Assembly: GCF_003324165.1 (NCBI RefSeq)
Contig: NW_025407885.1
Location: 23,792-87,791, forward strand
Source: Naegleria lovaniensis
Taxonomy: Eukaryota; Heterolobosea; Eutetramitea; Acrasida; Naegleriidae
DNA length: 64,000 nt
Direction: 5' to 3'
The position numbers and the translations under genes were made by a program. A model generated the notes under the pieces. That model did no database searches. It saw only the letters and a program-made list of their open reading frames with translations, and had not been told where the DNA came from. The first letter of the stretch is position 1. The number at the start of each line of letters is the position of its first letter. Below are positions 32,701 through 41,801 of the stretch, piece after piece.

Positions 32701-34882
32701 AAAAGAAGATTATGAAAGAATGAGAGGAAAATCCATATTTTCACTTCTCAGAACCGGCAACAAGTTGTCAGGAGAAAATTCTGAACAGTTTTATTCTCAA
32801 GAATTAGACTTTGCTGAGAAAGCTCTCTCCAAATGGCTTATGCAATTGGTGAAGAATGATTTCCAAGCAGATTTGTCATTATATCAAAATATGTTGGATG
32901 GCGTAATTTTGTGTAAATATGCCAACACATTATTCCCAGAAATTGAGCCATGCAAAAAGTTGAAAGAAGAAATCAAAAATAACCAAGATGCAATTGGAAA
33001 TATTGGACTTTATACTAAATTTTGCAAAGATGTTGGTATTCAATCTGTGTTTGAATATGACTCCCTTGAAGATGCAGCCCAGGATGTAAAGAAGGTCAAA
33101 GAAAGAAGCTTGATCATCAGCAATTTAGCATTGCTGTTCGAGCTTTCTATCAAGTGCTCAGATCCAAAAAAGAGAAACAAGTATTTGAAAGCTTTACAAC
33201 AGCAACACATGAATCAATATGCTGAATCACCAATGTCTTCAAGAGGAGGTGCCTTTTCCGCACGAAGAACCAATAGTTTTAAATTATCCAACCTTCCAAT
33301 TATTGCCATGACAAATGTGGAACCATCCAATGACGGTTCCATCACAGATAGAAAAAAGAATATCGAAGGAATCAAATCTAGTCGTACCAAAGCATTTGAA
33401 CACGCCACAACTAGGACAAAATTATCAGGAGCTGAAGAAGAAAAATACTTTAAAGAAACACTGTCACACATGTTAGAAATTCCAACTTCTGATATGAAAT
33501 TGTCGGATTTAATTGAGGATGGAACCATGCTATGCTTATTGATCAACAAATATTATGGAGATAACAGTTGTAAATTCAAGAAACATCCAAACAGATTTGA
33601 GAAGAGCGGAAATATTACACATTTCAATAATGCTGTCCACAAATTAATTCCTGCCTCAGCCAATACAACTTGCACGCATGAAGAAATTGAAAAGGGATCC
33701 ATGAAGAATGTCTTTTCAATGCTGCGTTTCGTTATTGACGATTTAGAAAAACAAGGAAGAATTTCACTTGCTCCTAATGCTGAATATGACCAATGGATGC
33801 AAAAGGTTCAGCAAATCGATCAAATTGAAGGATGTACGAGTCCTCATCCAACGAACTTTTCATTGAGCCCTGGCACTGAGGAACGAGCGGCCATGAACAA
33901 TTCATTCAAAATCTCGAATTCTTTTATGGATAAGGCCATTGTCAACAAGCCATCCAAAAACACCCTTCAAATTCCAATTACAAATGTATTCTTTAGTGGT
34001 CTTGCTAAGAAAGTACAAAGTGAAGGTAATTTGGAGAACAGTAGTAGTGGAGAAGCAATTCCTCTCTCTGCACGAACTCCAAAGAGTTCCAGATATGAAA
34101 AAGACTTTGGAAATGCAGTGGCTGAAATGATTTTCTCTCCAAAACGAGCACCACCTCGAAAAGGTTCATTTGCAAGTGCCCTTCGCAATTCACCACCACA
34201 ACAACAAGAAACTGAAGCCAGTCCACGACGAATTTCAAGTGTCACAACACCCAGCAGTCCAAGAAATCCTCTTCTCTCCAATGTTACGGATCCAACGAGT
34301 CCAAAAGGTCGTGCTCGATCAAACACAGGAAGTCCAAGAAGACTTTTTTCACCAAGTCCAATTCAACCAGTCTTTGCAACGACACTTAATTATCCTAATA
34401 CTCCAGCTGCCACGTATAGCTCTGGTGATGATGGTGATTCTGAAGTTGAAGATAGTTTGGAATCTCTTATTGAACTTTTGAAATTGTGCCAATCTGCTTC
34501 TGACAGCGCTGACATTGTATTTAGTGTTTACTTTGATGATGCACAATCATTCTTTGAAACTCGAGAACAAAAAGAAGAATTTATGGATCAATTTGAAGGT
34601 GGTAACTTTAAATGTTTGGATTTCTCAAATTGTGCCAAATATATGGATCAGAATGTATTTACTGAAGTCTTACAAAAATTGAGAAATAATAAGCATTTGA
34701 AGATTCTCAATTTGAGTGGCAATGGAAGTGTCGTTTCAAGCGAATCCATCAAAGATTTGCTGACAGGGGCCATTCTACTCGAAAAGATTATTCTCAAACA
34801 ATTCACATCGGTTTGGACACTTGAACAACTTGACACGATTCGAAATATTTGCAAACGAAAGGCCATTAAACTCGAGCTGTAA
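26705..34882 (+). CDS. Giant membrane-anchored coiled-coil protein with CH domains
   Basis: 2725 residues in a single 8.2-kb exon. A hydrophobic helix near residues 29-57 (PLVLLTLLSSVGIVLFFIIY) followed by KKHK should anchor it with the bulk in the cytosol. Residues about 280-1990 are nearly continuous Glu/Lys/Gln heptads, a long coiled coil. Near residue 1878 the heptads are broken by KPFICEKCGELEKKL, a lone CXXC of the Rad50 zinc-hook type. Two calponin-homology domains follow: about 2035-2150 (SLYQNMLDGVILCKYANTLF) and 2242-2352 (LSDLIEDGTMLCLLINKYYG). Then comes a Ser/Pro/Arg-rich linker and a C-terminal leucine-rich-like segment (KHLKILNLSGNGSVVSSESI). It may tether membranes to actin or microtubules; this is inferred from the domains. 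Confidence 0.9.
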   Translation: MSNNGNNNWERSIFHISEFDDEVVVVGGTSPLVLLTLLSSVGIVLFFIIYTLYKKHKASQQQPSETSDSNPNLNPSRASILNNIARNSLFNNHNNNNYSNTITPEQLLALRREIGLFDAAALEELAGNDTVTTSTTVKNGTRSSTRRKVSQKPLSSLHFNYSTTAESLSDRKLESDDESIVTSRSSSVREEDQEALVTQRSNNWDSESMRTYRASMRVAMEHQANAVGELESLIENMIMTKHNYGESLQALLINFAVKIYHLLIALRIDYNKLKDDYSKMVTVLKDAFTQYTHESAKALMNNNSLIVKLESQLEQKELKTETLNNQLTFKEKEIDILKESLSTKQTEINNLQQQLTEERNKVIDRIEKSSMESSKFHEQSKELIESHRKQLSDLENVYQSKIHTLQQLQQKLSFDNEHLQKSLSNTENRLKDLQEQYNVLKKERDNSSTSLQTATENIRNLELQLKETKQEKDKEISLITSKLESVQELFSQNQKVIKDLEELKNNQSQSKLTQQQEHELELNRLHQQITAKEEAITSQNIQCRSLEEKLLQLTSDEKQKTTQLEEANKKLSTLQQELENYHKFSKELASKCEEKDLTIAKLNNEIKFQNDKLQYEMEKRKTENIEKDAKLHELQNRLVTLETELKDVTHKYENSRMKLELSEKKNEELTSEVLRMTEEYNTQKKLLQTEIEKLNEKLHQGLEKQISIERAHLDKVQELKDKIVNLETENRTLNNQLQEAKKSLENLSSQKEQTTKTLEERKTELTQNQSEIQEKTRQVEKLNNKLSKKEQWISALKSEKERLEQKLKEQELLVTEAEAKVVTKQQEIEKLEQIVTILRDEKDKQKNTIEQLNREMSTLTESKTVLQKDLENLNTLICEQKEIIIKKQQSITDLENKNSELTQQSEILASQLEREKVQLASSIEKHKLETGNLQDQLEKKEKELENLKGKLSEATTRTNLLEQDKIEMEKKLTDASNELQNTQQTLNHVNNEHEKLDSSYQNALNDINNLKREVQELQSELNEKIQAISNLEKTNSDLSKKNETETSSLTKQKQEFLTQVEKQKTEIEILKNSLHNKESEFDSVLVLKNSLENSKIQLEQQVEALSQDLHNVSESLTALRNENEKLTRQHRDTLKELEDHKNIATQQIHELSKEKDCLTLERNELRYKLHEKEELLKYQESQHKQLQEQVMTTTVELTSKTKDHEHNQQQIRRLEKELDQLKHEKNELSRTINEKEKAFEKQNSELLVLQEKLANSKKDLENLKKECETKDSKLSEALERGRKLEMNLLEVQNKFDTISKQMEAEKNSHLELLQKQKIDMEKLEKEISKLTQHYNEQKIDMDNQVRDLTHKNHTLESEISEKQNQLHEQDKKITELQQSLQGIEKQLSERMLKYDNLQKLYDEEKNKYSQHVTTNTAQLQRIMEQLENEKISHHHELQQSKQELNDLEQKYHKENNIFKEQLDTSSLALKSKQQELEAQYLKMKILEEELEKRKSEVEELQHQNKKQQEDYSKLSQDTAAMKETHHEKMVDHEKRMNMIENSLHLKQTQITQLEKQILAKEEEISELNKTITSKSENISSMRDLLTDIARKLNVKTDAKDVSSFNALLGEVDKTLESQKALSQQLQDAKQSLQASKQDLDKSNKKIKKAMDKQSTLQQQYDDLNEKHKKLLEDQATSKLSLEESSKQIINLNNQIDLLNTQINNLDNTLSKLNQEKTDFIQQKQKQDRENDELIKAERKKYIKEVEKCNSLSQDLDNTQQALDKISKELAALRDNNDTLTQSLHIAETNATRNIEDLKKRLKERDDTIQHLEEEKQTAIANYISQLQGVQEGKNLAEVRLEKLEEQNHQNLTTIDNLKKERDDLKQQVDKLNVEINKPFICEKCGELEKKLHDHEEKLKKVTLEKEQEQSEHAKTTISAIQQFEEHLNSDISQKYQSYETKIISLTTKLNTLEKKLSLLKKPKEQKKEEIIPPSTPKNDEHDAAIKFMEMMTEVGFTYAKEDYERMRGKSIFSLLRTGNKLSGENSEQFYSQELDFAEKALSKWLMQLVKNDFQADLSLYQNMLDGVILCKYANTLFPEIEPCKKLKEEIKNNQDAIGNIGLYTKFCKDVGIQSVFEYDSLEDAAQDVKKVKERSLIISNLALLFELSIKCSDPKKRNKYLKALQQQHMNQYAESPMSSRGGAFSARRTNSFKLSNLPIIAMTNVEPSNDGSITDRKKNIEGIKSSRTKAFEHATTRTKLSGAEEEKYFKETLSHMLEIPTSDMKLSDLIEDGTMLCLLINKYYGDNSCKFKKHPNRFEKSGNITHFNNAVHKLIPASANTTCTHEEIEKGSMKNVFSMLRFVIDDLEKQGRISLAPNAEYDQWMQKVQQIDQIEGCTSPHPTNFSLSPGTEERAAMNNSFKISNSFMDKAIVNKPSKNTLQIPITNVFFSGLAKKVQSEGNLENSSSGEAIPLSARTPKSSRYEKDFGNAVAEMIFSPKRAPPRKGSFASALRNSPPQQQETEASPRRISSVTTPSSPRNPLLSNVTDPTSPKGRARSNTGSPRRLFSPSPIQPVFATTLNYPNTPAATYSSGDDGDSEVEDSLESLIELLKLCQSASDSADIVFSVYFDDAQSFFETREQKEEFMDQFEGGNFKCLDFSNCAKYMDQNVFTEVLQKLRNNKHLKILNLSGNGSVVSSESIKDLLTGAILLEKIILKQFTSVWTLEQLDTIRNICKRKAIKLEL

Positions 34883-35252
34883 TTTGGATTTATCTTCACA
34901 ACCTCTCTGATGACATTTCATTATAATGAGCTACTGGACCGTTATCGTCACGGTTATCACAACATCATTCAAATAGCAGCCACTTTAGTACTATCATGAT
35001 GCAATTTAAACTTTGGAAAGTTTGCCTTAAAAAATCTGCAACCCGATTGGATTCGAAGCTGCGACGACCACACACGGAGATATCATGATCAAAAAAAACG
35101 ACATCGCACCAAAAGTGCAAACAATCATTGTGCCAAAATTTCATCATCAAGTGTCGGAAGCAAGAGAATCCAAGTACATTGATGTGGGTGAACGATCGTC
35201 ATTTACAAAATCATTAAAGAGATATCATCATTAGCGAATTTATCGGATTGTC
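34883..35252. other. Intergenic, 370 bp
   Basis: 3' flank of the coiled-coil gene and upstream region of the next gene. No RNA gene or repeat found. Confidence 0.4.
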
Positions 35253-38200
35253 ATGATGACCGACCAGCCGCAGCAACAAGATGTTGCGGATGATGATCAT
35301 GTTACCAAGACTGATATGAACAATAATAGTGCCGCGACTATTCAAGAAGAAGAAGAACAACAACAATACCCTTCAACCATCACAACATCTTCATCATCCT
35401 CTTCATCGCCTTGCAACGATCAGCAACAACAACAACAACTTCAACAAAATGATTCCTCTCAAAAGTACCATCCGATTGCATGTACGTAATTGTTTTACCA
35501 TAAAGTAGTATCATCTAACACGTTCATCTTTTGATCGGACCTTGGAAAATTTGGAATCGGTTTTATATTCTGATATTTGATTTTTAATGGTCTGATCGGA
35601 ACGAATCATGGATTTAATAGGCGAGGCATGCAGAAAGAAACATAAGAAATGTGATAGGACTGTAGGTGTTAATAGTTTTATGAACCGTGTTTTATTATTT
35701 ACATGTTACAAATAATATTGTAAAAGCTTCCGTGTTGCATTGAATGCACTCGAAGAGGACTGAATTGCGTTTACTATGAACCTAAAAAGGAATATCTTCA
35801 GAAGATGATGCAAGAGGGGATTGTTGTGAGACCCCAAAAACCATTAACCAAAAAGCCAAAAGATTTTCAAGTAGTTTCATTTCGTGTCGAGTCGCCAAGA
35901 GCTCAACAAAACACTTTCACACATTATGCATATAATCCTGACATTAGTGGTTTGTCTCGATATGATGCAAGTGGAGGACAATCAACAAATTTTCCATCAA
36001 ACTTTATCCAACATTCTCAAGAGAAAGTGAAAACAAAAAAGAAGAAAAAATTGATGAAAACGCAGAGCATGACAAATCCAACTTCAATTATTCCTCCTCA
36101 GCAATCATATCCAACACAACCTGGTATATTATCAACACTTATTTCGCAGACTAGTACAAATCCTAGTGCCACAACAACTACTACTGCCTATCCCAGTACT
36201 GTCTATAACCAAACTGTACCTACAACAGTGTCACAAACGCGTTATACTGAGCCACAGCTTCTCAGTACCTATGAAACAACAAACAACCAAAATTATTTAT
36301 CGCAACAAGATACTCTTCCAACCAGCACCATAGCCAGCAAGTACAATGCAATATCCGATAATTATCATCAACCCACATTTTCAAACAACAGCGCCAAGAG
36401 TCATGATTTATCAATCACACAGCAGTTGTCAACATCCCCTTCTCATTCTCATTCCACTTCTTCATTACATAATTATAGATATCAGCCATATAACCCACCT
36501 AGTTCCGTTGCTCTTCAATCTTCCTCAGTTACTGCTGCCACTACGTCTCTGAGTCCATCACAAAAGCCATTATCTGATCCAACATCTTCTGTAAATGCAT
36601 TAAGCGTAAAATCACCACGTGTACAAAACAGTCCCAGGTCAAATTTAACTCATTCATCACATAGCGACAGCAGCAGTAATAAGGAAGGAAGTGATGCAAG
36701 CAGTAGTATGCATTCATTGTTTTTACAAGACCTTCTCAACACTTCATACATGAAAATTAACACTTTTGAATACTACCATAGATATGTTGTTTATGGCTTT
36801 CGGCTATTTTCTCAGGAGCTGATTGAGCAAACAATTTTTGGAGAAGATTTAAAAGTGACAATGAGTGACATTTTCCGAAATCCAAATTGCTTTTTCCAAC
36901 ATCCCGAGTTTTCGAAACATACCAACGAAAGTATTCAACACTTGAAAAAGTCAGAAATTCTCTCCTTACTCTATACTGTACATGCGGTTGTTTGCTCATT
37001 CAATGGCTATCAACAACAGGCTGAAACATCAATTCGTCGATCATTTGAAATCAGCTATAGAGGAAGTGTTTTCAGGGATATTTTGCAATTATTCTATGAC
37101 CCTAGCTTTCCTGAAGAGTTGGTGGGCTCGATAGTACTAAGACACGGTCCTCAAAACGATTTTTTAATTCAAACAGATAGAGCTTTTTATTCATTCCGAC
37201 TTGGTAGATTTCTCCTTTCAGCACTGTATGCATTGAGTAATGCGAATCTAGGCCTTGCTAAATACTTTTTACTCAAATCAGACGAAATGCTTGATAATGA
37301 CTCTCCAAATTTCAAATCTAGACGTTACATTAATTATTCAGTATCAATGGAATCGAAGGAAGGAAGTGATTACTCTATTTTTGCAGTTCCCGATCTTCAA
37401 GTGATTTCGTTTTGTAAATTTAGAATTACTACTGGAATGTCCTATGACAATGTCAGAAATTACTTACAACGTGGTGACATTTTTTATGGTTATGAAAACA
37501 GCATTCCAAAACCACTGGTCGTTACCAAGACGTCATCGGTCTTGAGGGATGCTCCTGAATTTCAATTTGACCACAACGTTCTAAGAATGATGGCAGGCAA
37601 TCATGTTATTAACATGGGAAAGCTTCCAATGGAGATTTTACTTATTACCACGTTGAGAAATATCACAGTAGATAACATTGAGCTATTTTTGATGCTTAAT
37701 ATATTGGTGCTTAAAGAAGGAGCTCATTATATGTTTGATATGAAGATAGATCCAATCACTATCTCTTACGCACAATCCCTAAGAAAATTTACTATTTATT
37801 CAGTGTTAATCGACTTGTTGTCAGTCATACTTGAAAATTTACCCTATGATGAAGAACCATCCGTTGGTAATCCAACTGTGGCCAGACTTGAGAACATTTT
37901 CAAGAATTTTGATGAGGCTGTCGCTGGAGGGCTTAGTGAAAACTTGAAAAAGTGGAATTTTTCCAATTTGACCGAGTATGAATTGGAAAAATTGAGAGAA
38001 GGATCCACTCCAAATGAACCTTCTATTTTTTCTCTGCTGTCTAGTCGAGATTCCACAGCGACAACTCCTTCCAGTGAACCAACCTCTGTACGGGCAACAG
38101 TTGAAAAATTATTGACTTTATACTGTGACAGATTTGCTGACAATTTGAGAGAATTCTCGTAAGTTTAACGTAATTTATTCATGATTCATGAACCTTGTTT

Positions 38201-38504
38201 TTCACAAATTATTAGTAAGGAAACAATTATATTTAACAACGGAGATATGTTAGTACTTCGTACAGCTTGTTTGGTACATTTGAGACAAGCTGAAACAATT
38301 TTGCAACGAGTGCCGCTTCCTTTAGCAGATCGAATGGAGCTTGCCAATCGATTACATCCAATTCTCACAACAGAATTCAATATCATCACTTATTTACAGC
38401 AGAAATTTCCAAAAATTTACTTTAGAACGTTTTCTTTTTCCAATCGGCTTGAGACCATGTTAGAGAGAATTCAAACAGCGATTTCCAGTGGAGCGCAATT
38501 GTGA
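35253..38504 (+). CDS. Zn2Cys6 transcription regulator (copy 2)
   Basis: Four exons: 35253-35481, 35621-35661, 35727-38158, 38216-38504, all GT-AG with matching phases; 996 residues. Exon 2 is a 41-nt micro-exon. The zinc cluster is assembled from three exons (first Cys codon split, then EACRKKHKKCDRT, then LPCCIECTRRGLNC) and fits CX2CX6CX6CX2CX6C, residues about 76-104. It is preceded by the same HPIAC lead-in as copy 1 (16592-19366), so the two are paralogs. A long Ser/Thr/Gln/Tyr-rich region (residues about 110-410) and a helical C-terminal domain follow. It is a likely nuclear DNA-binding regulator. Unlike copy 1, the cluster sits near the N-terminus. Confidence 0.87.
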
Positions 38505-38901
38505 AAGAAAATATGTAATAAAAGCAACAAGATTTTAGCATGCGTGAACAGTAGGTATTCACAGTATTCCCTATCTCATGAAGAGGATTAATTTAAAAAG
38601 AAATTATTGAAACACAACAAGTAACCATGATGGTCAAATTAATAGATCCAGCAACGACTCAACCTACATCCAATAGCGAGACCACCAATATTTCACATCG
38701 ACAAGAACATGTAACAACGTTGAATTGTACAAAAATATCTCACAAACGTCTTATTTTCAAAATTTGTACAAAATTGATTGAATATTCAAATTGTGCTACT
38801 CGAGCAACATTCAAGTCACTAATCATTATAGTGAAAATTTAAGGGTTATGTCATTCAAAAAAACCCTTCACATTCTTACAAAATTTGGTTCAAAAAATCA
38901 T
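38505..38901. other. Convergent intergenic, 397 bp
   Basis: 3' flanks of two convergent genes. A 71-codon plus-strand frame from 38627 has biased but unconvincing composition and is not called. Confidence 0.4.
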
Positions 38902-39951
38902 TTAAGCATAAGTATCAACCTTCTTGGCATAGGTATCAACGTTCTTTGCATAAGTGTCAATCTTGACTCTCTTGCAAACCTTCTTCTTCTTGGCACATAC
39001 TTTCTTTTGTGCGTGTTTGGCACAGACCTTCTTTCCCTTAGTCCACTTGTGCTTCTTACAGACTCTCTTTCCCTTAGATTTCTTCACACACTTCTTGGTA
39101 TGCTTGTAATGAATGCACTTGGATGGGAATGTCTTCTTCTTGATACAATATTTCTTAGTCTTGTATTGACAACAAGTCTTGACATTCTTATGCTTCTTAC
39201 AGAATGAAACCTTCTTGAAACGAGCACAGAACTTCTTTGTGGCATGCTTGACACACTTTTTTTCAGTCTTGTGCTTTTTACAGAATTTTCTAGTTTGATG
39301 CTTGACACACTTCTTCTTGTATCCACAGACTCTACATTTACGAACCACTCTGCACTTTCTTGGAGCATACGAGTCGACGTACTTGTCACAGACCTTCTTT
39401 TGAGTACACTTCTTAATTGGAGTCTTTTTGAATTTCTTACAAGTCTTCTTGGTTCCATAAGAACAACACTTCTTTACGTTCTTATGCTTGACACAATATT
39501 TACGAGTGGAATGCTTCTTACAGACCTTCTTGGATCCATAACTGTCGCAGACCTTCTTGGTTTCATGCTTGGCACAATATCTCTTTTTCTTGTGCTTGAC
39601 ACATTTAGTGACAGCCTTACTGTACTTGTCACAGACTGAATTTCGTTTGTACTTGAGACAACGTCCCTTTCCTACAACGGCATACTTGTCGCAAACCTTC
39701 TTTCTACCAACAGTCTTGTGCTTGATGCATTTTCCTTGGACATACTTGTGGAGAACACACTTCTTCTTACATTCTCGTTTGTAAGAATCGACTGGCTTGT
39801 AGGTGTCAACTGGTGGCTTGTAAGTGTCGACAGGTGGTTTGTAGGTGTCGACAGGTTTGTAAGTGTCTGGTTGTTGATAGGAATCAGAACCTCTTACAAG
39901 GACAGCTGCTGCAAGTAGGAGTGCGAATAGCAAGACAAGTGTTGTCTTCAT
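38902..39951 (-). CDS. Secreted Cys/Lys-rich repeat protein (copy 2)
   Basis: 349 residues, no intron. A strong signal peptide (MKTTLVLLFALLLAAAVLVR) starts at ATG 39951. Then come short tandem repeats of KPPVDTY, and about 270 residues of Lys/Cys/His-rich text with Cys every 6-12 residues (KKVCKKHSTRKYCVKHKN, TEKKCVKHATKKFCARFKK). The end has two VDTYA units, so the Cys-rich core is bracketed by VDTY repeats. Copy 1 at 4585-5761 shares the signal peptide, KPVDTY and core style but is spliced and more Tyr/Arg-rich. There is no known enzyme or lectin motif. It is probably an extracellular cross-linked structural or storage protein; antimicrobial or adhesive roles are equally open. Confidence 0.8.
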   Translation of the reverse strand: MKTTLVLLFALLLAAAVLVRGSDSYQQPDTYKPVDTYKPPVDTYKPPVDTYKPVDSYKRECKKKCVLHKYVQGKCIKHKTVGRKKVCDKYAVVGKGRCLKYKRNSVCDKYSKAVTKCVKHKKKRYCAKHETKKVCDSYGSKKVCKKHSTRKYCVKHKNVKKCCSYGTKKTCKKFKKTPIKKCTQKKVCDKYVDSYAPRKCRVVRKCRVCGYKKKCVKHQTRKFCKKHKTEKKCVKHATKKFCARFKKVSFCKKHKNVKTCCQYKTKKYCIKKKTFPSKCIHYKHTKKCVKKSKGKRVCKKHKWTKGKKVCAKHAQKKVCAKKKKVCKRVKIDTYAKNVDTYAKKVDTYA

Positions 39952-40486
39952 GTTGATTGAACTGTTTTTTTTGTTGGGAAGGATGGCTTCAATAAGATGG
40001 CGCAATTTATAGGTTGGCAATTGACATCTCTGAATGGAAAATGAAACCAAACGGAATGCGTCATGTTTGAGGATTGTGTATGAATCAGTATAAAACAACA
40101 AAGCAAGAACGGTATGCTGGTCTTGTTCATGTTCTAAAAATGGAAAGACAAGTGAAGGAATTTCGTTGAAAATGGTCGGTCTGTTTAAATACTAATTGTA
40201 AAAAATTAGATCATTACTGAATTTTCAAGTTCGACAAGTTAGAACGTACACTCTATAAGCAGGCCATTTTTCAGTCTATAAGGAAAACGAATGATCACTC
40301 AATGAGCGGCAATGATTCTTTTAGTATTGTTGTTTTTAAGGAAATTTGTTTTGGTTTCCTCAAAGAGTCTCCTTTTTGTGAAGCAAGTTAAGATTGAGCG
40401 ATCATTTCGATCGCATGCGCAAGGATTCGTTCTCGAGTCGTTTACAGTATTTTCTCATTGCAAGTTAGAAGATCATTGATAAAGCC
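39952..40486. other. Intergenic, 535 bp
   Basis: Upstream region of the secreted Cys/Lys-rich gene and 3' flank of the NHL gene. No coding or RNA signal is supported. Confidence 0.4.
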
Positions 40487-41647
40487 TTATTTGAAAAACA
40501 TGATTCGATGATTTTCATGGTCACATACAATAAGTTCTCCTGTCAACTCATTCAAGCATATTCCTTTCGGATTATTAAGTTGACCATTGGAAAATGATTT
40601 AAATAACTCATTTTGAGGTGAGTAGATTACTATTCTGTGATTATGACTATCGCTAACAATGAAATGTTTCGTCAAATAATCAATTATGAATGAGTCAGGA
40701 AAATGAAGGGCTCCATCCAGTGGTCCAACATGACCAAATTTTTCTTTAAACTCCCATTGACTTTTCTCACTCTTTTGAAAAACAAAAATTGTGTGTGTGG
40801 ATTCAATCTTGAAGGTTGGCGCTTGTATCAATGACTGATGAGCACCAACATATAAAACCTGATAATCAGGTGAAAAACAAACTCCATAAGGACTGCTTTC
40901 AACTTGAATTGTGGATAGTAATTTTCCTGAGCATGAGTCCAAAACTTTCAAACATTGATTATAGCTGTCCGCAACATACACTCTGTTTTGACAAACTGCA
41001 ATTCCTTGAGGTTGTTTAAAGAGTGTAGATTTCCAAATGTAACTGTTTGCAACTTTGGAAATGGAATTCATGGATAGCTCAAGAATATCGTTCAAGTCAT
41101 ACTTAAAAACCGAGGGACGATTCGTACAACCAAACAATAAGGCATCATTGAGACCATCATAATCCGCTTCCACATATAAATATCTTGGACATTTTGAAGG
41201 AGAAGGAATTGAAGTTATATATTCGTTGGACAGCAAGTGAAATACCTGAATTCTATGATTTTTCAAGTCGGAAATCAATATCACTTGACATTTGTAAGAT
41301 ATCTTGACATCAAAAGGTAATGAAAAATGTTGTGGAGAACAAGTATCAACCCCTGCTTCTCCCAATGAATGAACGAGCTCAAAATTCATTACGAAGGGTT
41401 TAATTCGCCTTCCTTTTTTTCCCCACAACATTTTTTCTCTGAATTTCTTCATGACTCGTTGATGATGATGATCGGAATCTTTTTGGGTTATGAAATCATC
41501 ATGAAGAAATAATTTGGTACACTTCTCCTCTGCAGATGAATTGAATGGATGATATTCATTCTCAATGGGTAAATAATGATCATCTCTTCCATAGTGAGGA
41601 GGATCAAGTTCAAACAAATCATCCCATTCAGAAGATCGTTGTTCCAT
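40487..41647 (-). CDS. NHL-repeat (beta-propeller) protein
   Basis: 386 residues, single exon, ATG 41647. After a polar N-terminus (about 100 residues) come several NHL units of the form hhDxxNHRIxVF: LISDLKNHRIQVFHL, QGIAVCQNRVYVADSYNQCL, FIVSDSHNHRIVIYS and the final ELIVCDHENHRIMFFK. These build a six-bladed propeller that usually binds protein or RNA. No RING, B-box or enzyme domain is attached. Stand-alone NHL proteins are numerous in amoebae and their role is generally unknown. It lies head to tail with the DJ-1 gene, whose stop is about 155 bp upstream. Confidence 0.82.
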   Translation of the reverse strand: MEQRSSEWDDLFELDPPHYGRDDHYLPIENEYHPFNSSAEEKCTKLFLHDDFITQKDSDHHHQRVMKKFREKMLWGKKGRRIKPFVMNFELVHSLGEAGVDTCSPQHFSLPFDVKISYKCQVILISDLKNHRIQVFHLLSNEYITSIPSPSKCPRYLYVEADYDGLNDALLFGCTNRPSVFKYDLNDILELSMNSISKVANSYIWKSTLFKQPQGIAVCQNRVYVADSYNQCLKVLDSCSGKLLSTIQVESSPYGVCFSPDYQVLYVGAHQSLIQAPTFKIESTHTIFVFQKSEKSQWEFKEKFGHVGPLDGALHFPDSFIIDYLTKHFIVSDSHNHRIVIYSPQNELFKSFSNGQLNNPKGICLNELTGELIVCDHENHRIMFFK

Positions 41648-41801
41648 TTTTTGAGATTGTGTGTTGTGCAATTTTCAATTTGCTTCCATACCAATTTATT
41701 GTAACAAGTGTCAAACACGTGCTTGTTCGGAAATGTTCCAGTTCCATAACGCTATGTGTTGAAATTGCACTTGTTGTTTGGTCATTTGATGGGTTGGTCA
41801 T

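Noticed and set aside
38791-39918. Hydrophobic plus-strand frames opposite the second Cys/Lys-rich gene
   Set aside because: Antisense of Lys-rich codons gives Leu/Phe-rich text that mimics membrane proteins. The minus-strand signal peptide and repeats are far more convincing.
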